From assembly GCF_016864375.1 (NCBI RefSeq), contig NZ_CP069354.1:4313501-4377500 (forward strand): 64,000 nt of DNA, written 5' to 3'. A program made the position numbers and the translations under genes. Source of the DNA: Microvirga sp. VF16 (GTDB lineage: Bacteria > Pseudomonadota > Alphaproteobacteria > Rhizobiales > Beijerinckiaceae). Under the pieces are notes generated by a model. It was not told where the DNA came from and did not search any database. It saw only the letters and a list, made by a program, of their open reading frames with translations. Below, piece by piece: positions 51,261 to 60,410 of the stretch; position 1 is the stretch's first letter; each line of letters begins with the position of its first letter.

Positions 51261-54179
51261 ATGCATAGCAATCATTTCAAGAACGGTTTTATTGCGGTTC
51301 AGCCGGACAGCCCCGGCAGTCGCACGGGTCATCTGCGGATCCTATCGTTTCGGTTCCCATCGACCTTCGCCATCCCGGCTCTCGCGATTGCCGCCACTAT
51401 CTCTCTTCTCGGCACCGCCCATGCGGATTGCACGTCGAGCGTCTCCGGCGGTCAGACGCGAGTGGTCTGCTCAGGATCGACGACCAATCACTACTGGGCG
51501 TGGGAAAACACGCCATCCTCGGTCGACGTCCAAGCGGGCACCACCATGCAGACGAGCGGTGCGGCGATCCGTGTGGAGGGCAACAGCAGCGTCACAATCG
51601 CAAACGGCGCCACAATCACCGTGACCGGCGGCAATGCGGATCAAGCCTATAACGCGATCTATGCCGAAGATGACGGAAGCACCCTCACCAATAACGGCTC
51701 GGTCTCGACGCGGCAGAACTCCGTCGATGGGCTGGAGGCAACCGGCAGCAGGAACACGCTCGTCAACAACGGAAATGTCTCGACACAGGGGACTTCGTCG
51801 GAAGCGCTGATCGCGCGCGGCCACAACAACATTCTCCGCAACAGCGGCACCATCGAAACATCGGGCTCCTCCGCCCGCGGCCTAATCGCGGAAGGCAACA
51901 ACAACAGCTTCGTGAACACAGGCGCGATCCGTACCACGGGTGCCGGCGGTGAAGGCATCCGCGCCGATGGGGGCGGCACGACGAACCCCGCCTTGAACGC
52001 CACAATCACCAACAGCGGCACGATCACCACGAGCGGCTATACCGCTGACGGCATCCGTCTGATCGGGAACGACGGCACGATTACGAATGACGGAACGATC
52101 ACCGCCTCAGGCCTCGAAGGGCGCGGCATCAAGGTGGAAGGCAACGGGAATCGGGTGGAGAATCGCGGCACCGTGCAAGGCACAGGGAGCGAAGGCGAAG
52201 GGCTCTACATCATCAGCAATGCGGGCCAGACCAACAGCGTCATCAACCGGGAAGGCGGCAGCATCATCGGCCGCGACGAGGTGGCGATCCGCGGTCGCTT
52301 CGGTTCGGAAGCGATCGAGAATTTCGGACTGATCCAAACCCATATGGCTGGCGGTGCCGCCGTCGATCTTGGAAGCGGCAACGATTCCTTCCTCATCGGA
52401 GCAAGCTCGAACATCCAGGGCTTCGTCAATGCCGGGGCCGGCACGGATACGTTCAAGCTCGGGGGCTCGACAAGCGCCACGTTTGACGTTCGCGAGATCG
52501 GCACGAGCGCCAAATACCGCTCGTTCGAGCAGTTCGAAAAGGTCGGAACCTCCATCTGGACCACGGAGAACGACAACAACGGCACCATGCCCTGGGCTGT
52601 GCGCGAGGGCATGCTCCTGGTAACCGGAAGCATGGGCGGCTCGGACATGACGGTGTATCGCGGCGCCACTCTCGGCGGCACAGGCACCGTCGGCAGCATC
52701 GATGCGCTCTCGGGCAGCATTCTCTCTCCCGGCATCGACGGAGCCTCGAACCGCGCAGGTGTCGGAGACATACGGACCCTCAACGTCAGGGGCGATGTGA
52801 ACATCGCCGCCGGCACCACGTATCGGGTCGATCTCAACAACAGGTTCGAGAGCGACCGGATCGTCGCCGGGGGGCAAGCGACCATTCGTGGCGGTACGGT
52901 CGAGGTCCACCCAGAGCAGGCCACCTATGCGCCAGGCCGCTGGACCATCCTGACCGCTCAGCGGGGCGTGACCGGCCAGTTCAGTGATGTGGACGATCTG
53001 ATCTTCTTCCAGCCGATCCTGACCAAGGACAGCAACAACGTCTATCTCGAATTGCTGCCTATCTTTCCGGGAACAGATCCGGATCAGGATCCGATAGATC
53101 CTGGAACGGATCCGAGGCCGAGACCTGTGCCTCCCCTGCAACCCGAGACCACGCCACCGGTCACGATCCTGCATCACGAGAATCTGTTCCGGGCCGCGAT
53201 CCTCTGCCGTCTGCGCTGCTCGTCCTCCGATGCCATGGGCGCCATGCCCTCCTTCGTGGCAATCGATTCAGTGCCTGTGTCATCCGCGGCGGATCATCCG
53301 GCACGTCGCACAGCGGCGGCCCCCGTCGAGGCGGCTCCCTCCACTCAAGGAACCGGTTGGGGGATCTGGGGCAAGGTCCTCGGCTCCATCGGGCGCACCG
53401 ATGCCACGCCGACCTCAGCGGCCATGGAGCGGAACACGGGCGGCATCGTGGTCGGCGTCGATGGCGGCCTCGGCACGCCCTATCGCCTCGGCATCGCGGC
53501 CGGCTATCTGGCGACCTCCTTCGACATCGATGCGGTGGCCGCATCCGGCGACATCGACAGCTTCCACATCGGCGCCTATGGCTCGGCCGCCTTCGGAGCC
53601 TGGAATCTTCGCGGTGGCGTGGCCTATGGCCATCACGAGATCGACCTCTCCCGCGGCTTCGTCTCCGGACGCTTCCGCGGCGGCGATACGAACACGTCGG
53701 CCGATTCACTCCAGGTCTTCGGAGAAATCGGCTACACGTTCCTGCTCTCGGAGCGTGTCACCCTGGAGCCTTTCGTCGGGCTGGCTCATGTGCATGTGAG
53801 CGGCCACGACGTAGTGGAGAACGCCTCGCCGTTCCAGGCGACCGGCGAGGTCGCCTCGTTCGACACCACCTACTCCACCCTCGGCGCCCGCCTCGTCGCA
53901 TCGATGCCGACCGAGGCCGGTCTCATCACCTTCAAGGGCATGCTCGGCTGGCGCCATGCCTTCGGGGACGTGGCGCCCGAGGCGCGCTTCACGGTCAACG
54001 GCTTCCCAGCCCCATTCCTCGTGGTTGGTGCCCCCATCGACCGCGACAGCCTCGTGGTGGAAGCAGGCGTGAACTGGCAGGTCAGCGAAAAGGTGACCAT
54101 CGGCCTCATGTATGACGGGGCCATCGGGCAACGGGACCAGGAACACACCCTGCGCGGCAGCCTGAGCATTCGGTTCTGA
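51261..54179 (+). CDS. Autotransporter (type Va secretion) with beta-helix passenger
   Basis: The 972-residue protein has an extended signal region (cleavage near AHAD, residue 54), a passenger with about seven degenerate units of about 26 residues (N-x-GT/V-I/V-T/S-T-x-G-x...A-x-GL-x-A) between residues 130 and 330, and a C-terminal linker rich in Asp/Pro (about 603-633). The autotransporter beta-barrel runs from about residue 698 (GWGIWGKVLGSIGR) to the terminal LRGSLSIRF, with the usual final Phe. The passenger should reach the cell surface; it may adhere to surfaces. A GGAGG site precedes the ATG. Confidence 0.93.
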   Translation: MHSNHFKNGFIAVQPDSPGSRTGHLRILSFRFPSTFAIPALAIAATISLLGTAHADCTSSVSGGQTRVVCSGSTTNHYWAWENTPSSVDVQAGTTMQTSGAAIRVEGNSSVTIANGATITVTGGNADQAYNAIYAEDDGSTLTNNGSVSTRQNSVDGLEATGSRNTLVNNGNVSTQGTSSEALIARGHNNILRNSGTIETSGSSARGLIAEGNNNSFVNTGAIRTTGAGGEGIRADGGGTTNPALNATITNSGTITTSGYTADGIRLIGNDGTITNDGTITASGLEGRGIKVEGNGNRVENRGTVQGTGSEGEGLYIISNAGQTNSVINREGGSIIGRDEVAIRGRFGSEAIENFGLIQTHMAGGAAVDLGSGNDSFLIGASSNIQGFVNAGAGTDTFKLGGSTSATFDVREIGTSAKYRSFEQFEKVGTSIWTTENDNNGTMPWAVREGMLLVTGSMGGSDMTVYRGATLGGTGTVGSIDALSGSILSPGIDGASNRAGVGDIRTLNVRGDVNIAAGTTYRVDLNNRFESDRIVAGGQATIRGGTVEVHPEQATYAPGRWTILTAQRGVTGQFSDVDDLIFFQPILTKDSNNVYLELLPIFPGTDPDQDPIDPGTDPRPRPVPPLQPETTPPVTILHHENLFRAAILCRLRCSSSDAMGAMPSFVAIDSVPVSSAADHPARRTAAAPVEAAPSTQGTGWGIWGKVLGSIGRTDATPTSAAMERNTGGIVVGVDGGLGTPYRLGIAAGYLATSFDIDAVAASGDIDSFHIGAYGSAAFGAWNLRGGVAYGHHEIDLSRGFVSGRFRGGDTNTSADSLQVFGEIGYTFLLSERVTLEPFVGLAHVHVSGHDVVENASPFQATGEVASFDTTYSTLGARLVASMPTEAGLITFKGMLGWRHAFGDVAPEARFTVNGFPAPFLVVGAPIDRDSLVVEAGVNWQVSEKVTIGLMYDGAIGQRDQEHTLRGSLSIRF

Positions 54180-54229
54180 ATGGATCGGATGGAAAACCGG
54201 GTCCATTTTTCGCACGATGTGCCAGCGCC

Positions 54230-54258
54230 GCAGCGGCAGGCAAAAAATCTGCCGCTGC
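54230..54258 (+). terminator. Hairpin after the autotransporter gene
   Basis: GCAGCGGCAG (54230-54239) and CTGCCGCTGC (54249-54258) form an exact 10-bp stem around GCAAAAAAT, about 50 bases past the stop. There is no T-run, so the terminator role is only possible. Confidence 0.4.
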
Positions 54259-54348
54259 CAAAGGTCCCAGCCGGGCTGTCAAGCCTTGACGAAACACTGT
54301 CTCCTGGAGTCCAGTCGGGGAAAGCCCAAATCAGCCACAGGATCCTTG

Positions 54349-54648
54349 ATGCCCCGCTTCGCCTTGACCGTCAGCTTCCTTCTCCTTGCCAGCCCGGGTT
54401 TCGCTCAAGGAACCCCGGAGGGTAAGGCTCTCCAGCTGACCGTCCGGCCGTCCGGCTACGAGGCACAGGCCAACGAAGCCACGGAGCGGCAGCAGAAGCT
54501 GCTCAAGCGGCTTGAGCAGAGCAATCACATGATGCGGTCGATCTGCATCAATTGCGGCGACGGGTGGAAGCACCAGATCTACGCCCCCTTCAATCCCCTC
54601 GCGTCGCTGGGGCGCTCCGGCCAGCCCTCGGAAGAAGCCGGTAACTAA
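54349..54648 (+). CDS. Small secreted protein
   Basis: The 99-residue protein has a signal peptide (LTVSFLLLASPGFAQG). The mature part is helical and charged (NEATERQQKLLKRLEQSNHMM) and has a CINC motif (SICINCGDGW) that could bind a metal or form a disulfide. No family is recognised. The ATG at 54349 is preferred as the signal peptide follows directly. Confidence 0.65.
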   Translation: MPRFALTVSFLLLASPGFAQGTPEGKALQLTVRPSGYEAQANEATERQQKLLKRLEQSNHMMRSICINCGDGWKHQIYAPFNPLASLGRSGQPSEEAGN

Positions 54649-54720
54649 GCCGACAAACAGACTTTTGGCCGCGCCTGCCGCATATTGAGAAGCTTTTCCG
54701 CCCCCTCTATATTCAGAGGG

Positions 54721-54769
54721 GTGAGGACGACCTCGCGCCTTCATGACAACCGGTAGGGACGGCCCTGCC
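54721..54769 (+). promoter_or_regulatory. Guanidine-II (mini-ykkC) riboswitch
   Basis: Two short hairpins carry the diagnostic ACGR loops: GTGAGG-ACGA-CCTCGC (54721-54736) and GGTAGGG-ACGG-CCCTGCC (54752-54769), 15 bases apart and 18 bases before the ATG of an SMR gene. The ribosome site GGAGG (54776-54780) lies between. A separate CCCCTCT/AGAGGGG stem (54702-54721) abuts it. The layout matches the guanidine-II class, which turns on guanidinium exporters. Confidence 0.87.
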
Positions 54770-54787
54770 AATGACGGAGGTCCTGTC

Positions 54788-55105
54788 ATGGCATGGACTT
54801 GGCTCGGTCTTGCCGGCTTGTTCGAGATCGGCTGGGCAATAGGCCTGAAATACACCGACGGTTTCACCCGCCCCATTCCTTCGCTTCTGACCGCCGTGAG
54901 CATGATCGTCAGCGTCGTGCTGCTTGGCCTGGCTCTGAAAACCTTGCCCGTGGGAACGGGATATGCGGTCTGGACCGGGATCGGCACGGTCGGTACGGCT
55001 CTCTTGGGAATTTATCTCTTCAGCGAACCGGCAACCGCGATGCGCCTCACCTGCATCGGGTTGATCGTATCCGGAATCCTTGGCCTGAAGTTAGCCTCAG
55101 GCTAG
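54788..55105 (+). CDS. gdx: SMR-family guanidinium exporter (Gdx/SugE type)
   Basis: This 105-residue inner-membrane protein has four hydrophobic helices. Features are the essential Glu in GLFEIGWAIGLKYTDGFTRP and the Gdx-type sequence LPVGTGYAVWTGIGTVGTALLGIYLFSEP, which differs from QacE-type drug exporters. Gdx proteins export guanidinium in exchange for protons. The guanidine-II riboswitch directly upstream supports the assignment. It is followed 25 bases later by a diguanylate cyclase gene. Confidence 0.93.
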   Translation: MAWTWLGLAGLFEIGWAIGLKYTDGFTRPIPSLLTAVSMIVSVVLLGLALKTLPVGTGYAVWTGIGTVGTALLGIYLFSEPATAMRLTCIGLIVSGILGLKLASG

Positions 55106-55130
55106 CCCCGGCAGTTATGGTTGGGGGGTC

Positions 55131-56624
55131 ATGACTGCATTCGCTCACATCAGGCCGAAATCCGCGGCCCGAGGGCTCAAGGCCTTCGTCGTCGTGGTCT
55201 GCCTCGTCATCCTCGGCCTGGGGGGCTGGCGTGACTGGAGCGAGCGGAAGCAGGAAATCGCCAGGATCAACGCCGAAACGCTGAACCTGGCGAAATCGCT
55301 CGTCCAGCATGCGGAAGATACCTTCGAGGTGGCGGACGCTCTTCTGGTGGATGTGGTGGACAGGGTCGAGATGGGCGGCATTGTCCCCGACGCTGCGAGA
55401 CGACTCGACGCCTTCCTCGTCGAGCGGGTGCAATCCCTGCAGCGCATAAAGTCCATCTCGGTCTATGAAGAGGATGGATTTCTCCTGACGAGTTCCCTGC
55501 CCGGCCACCGAGGCAAGGTGAACGCCAAGGACCTGGCTTTCTTCCAACACCATAGAACATCCCCCAGCGGCGACTGGTTTTTCGGCCCCCTGATCCGAGA
55601 TCCGCTGGGCGGCGATTGGGTTCTCACCCTCTCCCGCCGCATCGACAAGCCGGACGGAAGTTTCGGCGGTGTCGCTCAGGCCAGCATCCCGCCTCGCTAT
55701 TTCGCCAATTTCTTTGGCCGCTTCGATGTTGGAACCCAGGGCAGCATCACGCTCATTCACAAGAATGGGACACTCCTGTCACGCTACCCTTACATCGAGC
55801 GCGCTATCGGGGCCGATATCTCGAATGAACCAAGCTACCAGAGCGGAAGAGGCTCGGGTTCCTACGAATACCTCTCCCCCGTCGACCAGGTTGCACGTAT
55901 GGGCGGCTACCATCGCAATCACATATTTCCCATCGGTGTTCTTGCATCCGTAGGCCGAGACGAAACACTGGCGGATTGGAATAGGGAATTTGTCTTCCGC
56001 ACAGTGGTCATGAGCCTGCTCGTCGCCACGATCGCCGCTCTGGGCTGGATCCTGTCGGCGGAGTTGCGCCGTCGTGAGGAAGCGGAGGCCGAACTCTCGG
56101 TGCTCGCCGTCACCGATGGCCTGACGGGTCTCGCCAACCGGCGCCTGTTCGACAAGCAGCTCGAGACGGAATGGCTCCGGGCTTCTCGGGAGAAATCACC
56201 GGTTTCCCTGCTCCTCGTCGACGTGGATCAGTTCAAGGCTTACAACGACATCTATGGGCATCAGGCCGGCGACGAATGCCTGCGTACCATCGCCAAGACG
56301 ATTGCGAGCGCGGCCCGCAGACCGGGCGATCTGGTGGCGCGCTATGGCGGCGAGGAGCTTGTAATTCTTCTGCCGGATCTCGACGAGGTCGGCGCGGCGG
56401 CCGTAGCCGAGAACATCCGCGCGAAAGTTGAAGCGCTCTGCGTGCAGCACGAAGCCAACATTCCCTCGCGCACCCTGACCGTCAGCATCGGCAGCGCAAC
56501 CTGCGTTCCCAGCTTGGACCGATCCCGCAACGGCCCGGAGAGCCTGATCACGCTCGCCGATGCAGCCCTTTATCGGGCGAAACAGGGCGGCCGCAACCGG
56601 GTTGCGGCCGCGAAAGCTGCCTGA
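55131..56624 (+). CDS. Diguanylate cyclase with a periplasmic dCACHE-like sensor
   Basis: This 497-residue inner-membrane enzyme makes c-di-GMP. A first helix (residues 16-34) and a second (about 288-308) flank a periplasmic sensor of about 250 residues (GDWFFGPLIRDPLGGDWVLTLSRRI and GGVAQASIPPRYFANFF), a dCACHE pattern that can bind small ligands. The GGDEF domain has GGEEL at 406-410 and an intact inhibitory RxxD site at R397-D400. It should be active and product-inhibited. It starts 25 bases after gdx. Confidence 0.9.
   Translation: MTAFAHIRPKSAARGLKAFVVVVCLVILGLGGWRDWSERKQEIARINAETLNLAKSLVQHAEDTFEVADALLVDVVDRVEMGGIVPDAARRLDAFLVERVQSLQRIKSISVYEEDGFLLTSSLPGHRGKVNAKDLAFFQHHRTSPSGDWFFGPLIRDPLGGDWVLTLSRRIDKPDGSFGGVAQASIPPRYFANFFGRFDVGTQGSITLIHKNGTLLSRYPYIERAIGADISNEPSYQSGRGSGSYEYLSPVDQVARMGGYHRNHIFPIGVLASVGRDETLADWNREFVFRTVVMSLLVATIAALGWILSAELRRREEAEAELSVLAVTDGLTGLANRRLFDKQLETEWLRASREKSPVSLLLVDVDQFKAYNDIYGHQAGDECLRTIAKTIASAARRPGDLVARYGGEELVILLPDLDEVGAAAVAENIRAKVEALCVQHEANIPSRTLTVSIGSATCVPSLDRSRNGPESLITLADAALYRAKQGGRNRVAAAKAA
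56587..56611. other. Perfect 11-bp hairpin at the end of the diguanylate cyclase gene
   Basis: GCGGCCGCAAC (56587-56597) and GTTGCGGCCGC (56601-56611) form an exact stem around CGG, just before the stop codon of the cyclase and 46 bases from the end of the convergent gshA. It encodes GRNRVAA in the protein. It may be a transcription stop shared by both genes, but no T-run follows. Confidence 0.4.
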
Positions 56625-56656
56625 GCCGGAACAGATCCCGCCCAGGCGGCCGGGAT

Positions 56657-58027
56657 TCAGAACGCGTACTCCTCGAAAGCGGGCATCACCGAGCCGTTCC
56701 ATCGCCCGTGATAGAGTTCCAGCAAACGCTCTGCAGGTGTCCGGCCTGAGGCGACGATCTCCTCCGCATAGGCGAGATGCACCGTCTCATCGCGGCCTGT
56801 CTCGTCGCGATACGCACGGCGCGCGAGACCGGCCCGCGAGAGGGCCAGCACATCGCGAGCGATATCCTGCACGGAACGGCCTGCGATGCCGGCCTTGAGC
56901 GCCTGCTTCGGCACGTCGGCGCGCAGCTGCTCGCGCTGTTCGGCGCTCCAGTTCTTGACGAGCTCCCAGGCTCCATCGAGCGCTGTCTCGTCATAGAGCA
57001 ATCCGGTCCAGAACGCGGAGAGGGCGACGATGTGTTCGAGATTGCCCACATCCGCGCCGCGCATTTCGAGATAGCGCTTCAGGCGCACTTCCGGAAAGAC
57101 GGTGGAAACGTGGTTCGCCCAATCCGAGCGCGTGGCGCGCTCACCCGGCAATCGAGGATGCCTGCCGGCAAAGAGGTCGCGGAAGGAGGAGCCTGCCACG
57201 TCATGATAGGTCGCGTCGCGCTTGACGAAATACATCGGTACGTCGAGCACCCAGTCCACATAACGCTCGTAGCCGAAACCATCCTCGAAGGCGAAAGCCA
57301 TCATGCCCGTGCGGTCGCGATCCGTGTCGCGCCAGATCTCCGAGCGCATGGAGAGATAGCCGTTGGGCCTGCCTTCGGTGAAGGGCGAGTTGGCGAAGAT
57401 CGCAGTGGCGACCGGCTGCAACGCGAGAGACACGCGCAGTTTCTTCACCATGTCGGCCTCGGACCCGTAATCCATGTTCACCTGCACGGTCGACGTGCGG
57501 TACATCATGTCGAGACCGAGCGAGCCGACCTTCGGCATGTAGTTCGTCATGATGCGATACCGCGCCTTCGGCATCACGGGCGTCTCGGCCCGCGTCCAGA
57601 GCGGGCTCATGCCGAGCGTGAGGAAGCCGAGCCCGAGCTTTTCGCCAACCGCCTTTGCATCAGCGAGGTGCTGCGCCGTCTCGCGAGCGGTCTCGTGCAG
57701 CGTCTTGAGCGGTGCGCCCGAGAGCTCGAACTGTCCGCCTGGTTCGAGCGAAATCGCCGCGCCACCGGTCTCGTCGGCAAGACCGATGGGATGGTCGCCC
57801 TCCATGATCGGCGCCCAGCCGGTGCGCTCCTGTAATCCCTCCAGGAGCGCACGAATGCCCCTGCCCCCGTCGTAGGGAACGGGCGAGGCATCAGCCTTGT
57901 AGAACGGAATCTTCTCGTGTTCGGTGCCGAGCCGCCAAGTCTCGCGCGGCTTCTCGCCGGAGGCGATCCAATCCACGAGCTCCGACCGTGCACCGATGGG
58001 GGTCGTATCGGATACGTCCCGCGCCAT
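56657..58027 (-). CDS. gshA: Glutamate-cysteine ligase, plant/alphaproteobacterial type
   Basis: The 456-residue enzyme makes gamma-glutamylcysteine, the first step of glutathione synthesis. It has the family patterns RLGTEHEKIPFYK, MEGDHPIGLADETGGAAISLEPGGQFELSGAPLKTLHETARE, LSLGMSPLW-like GMSPLWTRAETPVMPKARYRIM and NMDYGSEADM. The ATG at 58027 gives the usual length. The neighbouring YbdK-type ligase on the same strand is a second enzyme of the wider GCS superfamily. Confidence 0.93.
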   Translation of the reverse strand: MARDVSDTTPIGARSELVDWIASGEKPRETWRLGTEHEKIPFYKADASPVPYDGGRGIRALLEGLQERTGWAPIMEGDHPIGLADETGGAAISLEPGGQFELSGAPLKTLHETARETAQHLADAKAVGEKLGLGFLTLGMSPLWTRAETPVMPKARYRIMTNYMPKVGSLGLDMMYRTSTVQVNMDYGSEADMVKKLRVSLALQPVATAIFANSPFTEGRPNGYLSMRSEIWRDTDRDRTGMMAFAFEDGFGYERYVDWVLDVPMYFVKRDATYHDVAGSSFRDLFAGRHPRLPGERATRSDWANHVSTVFPEVRLKRYLEMRGADVGNLEHIVALSAFWTGLLYDETALDGAWELVKNWSAEQREQLRADVPKQALKAGIAGRSVQDIARDVLALSRAGLARRAYRDETGRDETVHLAYAEEIVASGRTPAERLLELYHGRWNGSVMPAFEEYAF

Positions 58028-58150
58028 GCATCACCTCATCAAAAAGCGCGTTCAAGGCGCGCTGACTCAGGGTCGGGACTCAATAAGGGGCTTAAGGCCA
58101 AGGCGCAATGAGGACGAAGCTACAAAACGGTGGGGCGTTGCCACCTTCCT

Positions 58151-59290
58151 TCAGTGCCGGATCGCCGTTTCTCCCATCGTCTCCGCACTGAGCCAGTCGA
58201 CCACGCCGGCCAGGGCATCCCGGTTCGGCAGGCCGCGGCCGACCGCTTCAGTATAGAGCGTCAGCTGCTGATCGGCACTGGTGCCGCGGGCCACGATCCA
58301 ACGGGCCAGATCCAGCTCCCGCTGGCAGCCGAGGACCTTGGCGTCGTCTGCGACGAGATCCAGGGTCTCGGCGAGGAGTTCCCGCACCGGCTTGGCGGTG
58401 CGCGTCTTCTCGTCGACGAAGCTGCCATGGATGCCGTAACGCTGCGCTCGCCAGCCATTCTCATCGTTGATGGCACGCGATGCGCCGGTCTGCCCGGCAT
58501 TGAGCGTGGTGTCCAGGCTGAGGCGGCGGACGAGGCAGCGATAAAGGGCTGCGATTGCGATGGTGTCGTCGAGCCGGGTGCAGCTATCGGCCACGCGCAG
58601 CTCAAGGGTCGGATGCTTCAGCGATGGCCTGATCACCCACCAGACATAGCTCGAATTCTCGATGGCGCGGGCGGCCACGAGGGTGTCGATGTAGCGCTGA
58701 TAATCCTGCGCGCTCTCAAACAGATCGGGGAAGCCGGTACGCGGCAGCTCGCGATAAGCCGCAAGGCGATAACCGAGAAGACCCGTGCGCTGCGCCTGCC
58801 AGAAGGGTGAGGAGGTCGAGAGTGCGAGCAGCAGCGGCAGATAGGGCTGGATCCGGTTCATGATGTCGACACGCATGTCGAGATCCGGCACCTCCACATG
58901 GACATGCATGCCGCACAGCACATTGCGGCTGCCCAGCATCTGCAGATCGTGCATGACCTTGCCGTAGCGCGGCTGCGCCGTGGGACGCACGCGCGACCAA
59001 ACGGCGAGCGGATGGGTGCCCGAGGCCATGATCGACAGGTCGTAGTCGCGCGCGACGGCTCCCACCGAAGAGCGCAGCTCGGCGAGCTGCGCACGGGCGT
59101 CGGAGAATTCAACTGCCGGCTTGCTCGCGATCTCGATCTGCGGCTCGAGCATTTCGGGCTGGATATCGCCTGAAACCTTGTCCCGGCAGGCGGCAAAGAA
59201 TTCCTTGATTTTCCCCTTGGCGATATCCCGTTTCAGCGCATCGTTGACGAAGTACTCTTCCTCGATGCCGAACTTGAAGTCCCAGCTCAT
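58151..59290 (-). CDS. ybdK: Carboxylate-amine ligase, YbdK type (GCS2 family)
   Basis: The 379-residue enzyme has the GCS2 patterns KFGIEEEYFVND, MLEPQIEIASKPAVEF, MASGTHPLAVWS, GMHVHVEVPD and the RLRVADSCT-like ELRVADSCTRLDD. E. coli YbdK is a weak glutamate-cysteine ligase; others make different gamma-glutamyl amides. The true acceptor is unknown. It lies 123 bases upstream of gshA on the same strand. Confidence 0.9.
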   Translation of the reverse strand: MSWDFKFGIEEEYFVNDALKRDIAKGKIKEFFAACRDKVSGDIQPEMLEPQIEIASKPAVEFSDARAQLAELRSSVGAVARDYDLSIMASGTHPLAVWSRVRPTAQPRYGKVMHDLQMLGSRNVLCGMHVHVEVPDLDMRVDIMNRIQPYLPLLLALSTSSPFWQAQRTGLLGYRLAAYRELPRTGFPDLFESAQDYQRYIDTLVAARAIENSSYVWWVIRPSLKHPTLELRVADSCTRLDDTIAIAALYRCLVRRLSLDTTLNAGQTGASRAINDENGWRAQRYGIHGSFVDEKTRTAKPVRELLAETLDLVADDAKVLGCQRELDLARWIVARGTSADQQLTLYTEAVGRGLPNRDALAGVVDWLSAETMGETAIRH

Positions 59291-59460
59291 TTCCCTGTCC
59301 TTTTCTTATTCAGAAATGACCCTTCGCACATGCGGACCGGCCTGCAGCGACCGGGCCCAAACTCCGGCTCAATGGGGCCAGAATGGGGCGAATCGACGCG
59401 AAACTGCTAAGCTTTTGAAGCTAATGGTGGATCGGCTTAAGTCGCTGTCGGGCGCTGAGG

Positions 59461-60207
59461 TCAGTTCCAATCGCCGAGCACGGACTGAACGACCGCCAGC
59501 GCGGCCACAGCGGCTGTGTCAGCTCGCAGGATTCGCGGACCCAACGATACGCAAACACATCCTTCGCGGGCAGCGACAAGCGCTCTCTCCTGATCGGTGA
59601 ACCCCCCTTCGGGGCCCACGATAACGGCCAGACCAGCTTGTTTGTTCCCAAGCTCGGCCAGAGCCTTCACCGGGTTAGAAACGGGCGCATTCTCGTCGCA
59701 GAAAACGACCAAGCGATCTTTCTCCAAGCCCTTGAGAAAACGCTCCAAATTCTCTTCTTCGCGCACCTCCGGGATCGACAGGATCCCGCATTGCTCGGCG
59801 GCCTCTATGGCGTTGCTGCGCATGCGCTCGAGGTTGACCCGGGAGGCCTGGGTCCGGCGCGTCAGGATGGGCTGGAGAACGCCCGCCCCCATCTCCACTG
59901 CCTTCTGAACCATATAGTCGAGGCGGGCATGCTTGAGCGGCGCAAAAGCATAGACGATGTCGGGCGCGGCTGTCTGCTCGCGGGTCCGCTCCACGCAGAC
60001 GAGATCGGCGGCCTTGCGCCCTTCGACCGAGATCTCGGCCCGCCACTCGCCGTCCCGCCCGTTGAAGATCAGCACGGACTCCCCTGCCTTCAGGCGCAGG
60101 ACATTCAGCAGGTAATTGGCCTGTCCTCGGTCGAGGACGATCCTGGTTCCAGCCTGGAGGGGCGCATCGACGAAGAGGCGGGGAGCGTTGAAGTCGTATT
60201 CGGCCAT
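59461..60207 (-). CDS. rsmE: 16S rRNA m3U1498 methyltransferase
   Basis: The 248-residue SPOUT methyltransferase N3-methylates U1498 of 16S rRNA. It has the N-terminal PUA-like RLFVDAPLQAGTRIVLDRGQANYLLNVLRLKAG, KHARLDYMVQKAVEMGAGVLQPILTRRTQ, and the trefoil-knot VIVGPEGGFTDQE and SLGPRILRADTAAVAALAVVQ. The gene stands near ybdK on the same strand and is divergent from the next gene. Confidence 0.95.
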   Translation of the reverse strand: MAEYDFNAPRLFVDAPLQAGTRIVLDRGQANYLLNVLRLKAGESVLIFNGRDGEWRAEISVEGRKAADLVCVERTREQTAAPDIVYAFAPLKHARLDYMVQKAVEMGAGVLQPILTRRTQASRVNLERMRSNAIEAAEQCGILSIPEVREEENLERFLKGLEKDRLVVFCDENAPVSNPVKALAELGNKQAGLAVIVGPEGGFTDQERALVAAREGCVCVSLGPRILRADTAAVAALAVVQSVLGDWN

Positions 60208-60410
60208 GGCAACCTTCTGAATGGCCTCCCCTGTAACAAGTTCCTCCGCTCCGAGGGAGAGGGTCGGCCATCTTGGTCACGTGAAATTCAGGTGCGATAA
60301 GGCACAGCTTATGCTTAAGGCGACTATTCGCCTCTTGGCCTCAAGGCTCTGAACCTGTTAACAGAACGCAGGCGCGCGAGACGTCGCGTGCTTTATGAGG
60401 GAATTTGGGC

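Noticed and set aside
51600..52300. Possible CRISPR or DNA tandem repeat in the autotransporter gene
   Set aside because: The repeats are visible at protein level (about 26 residues) but diverge at DNA level, and there are no uniform spacers.
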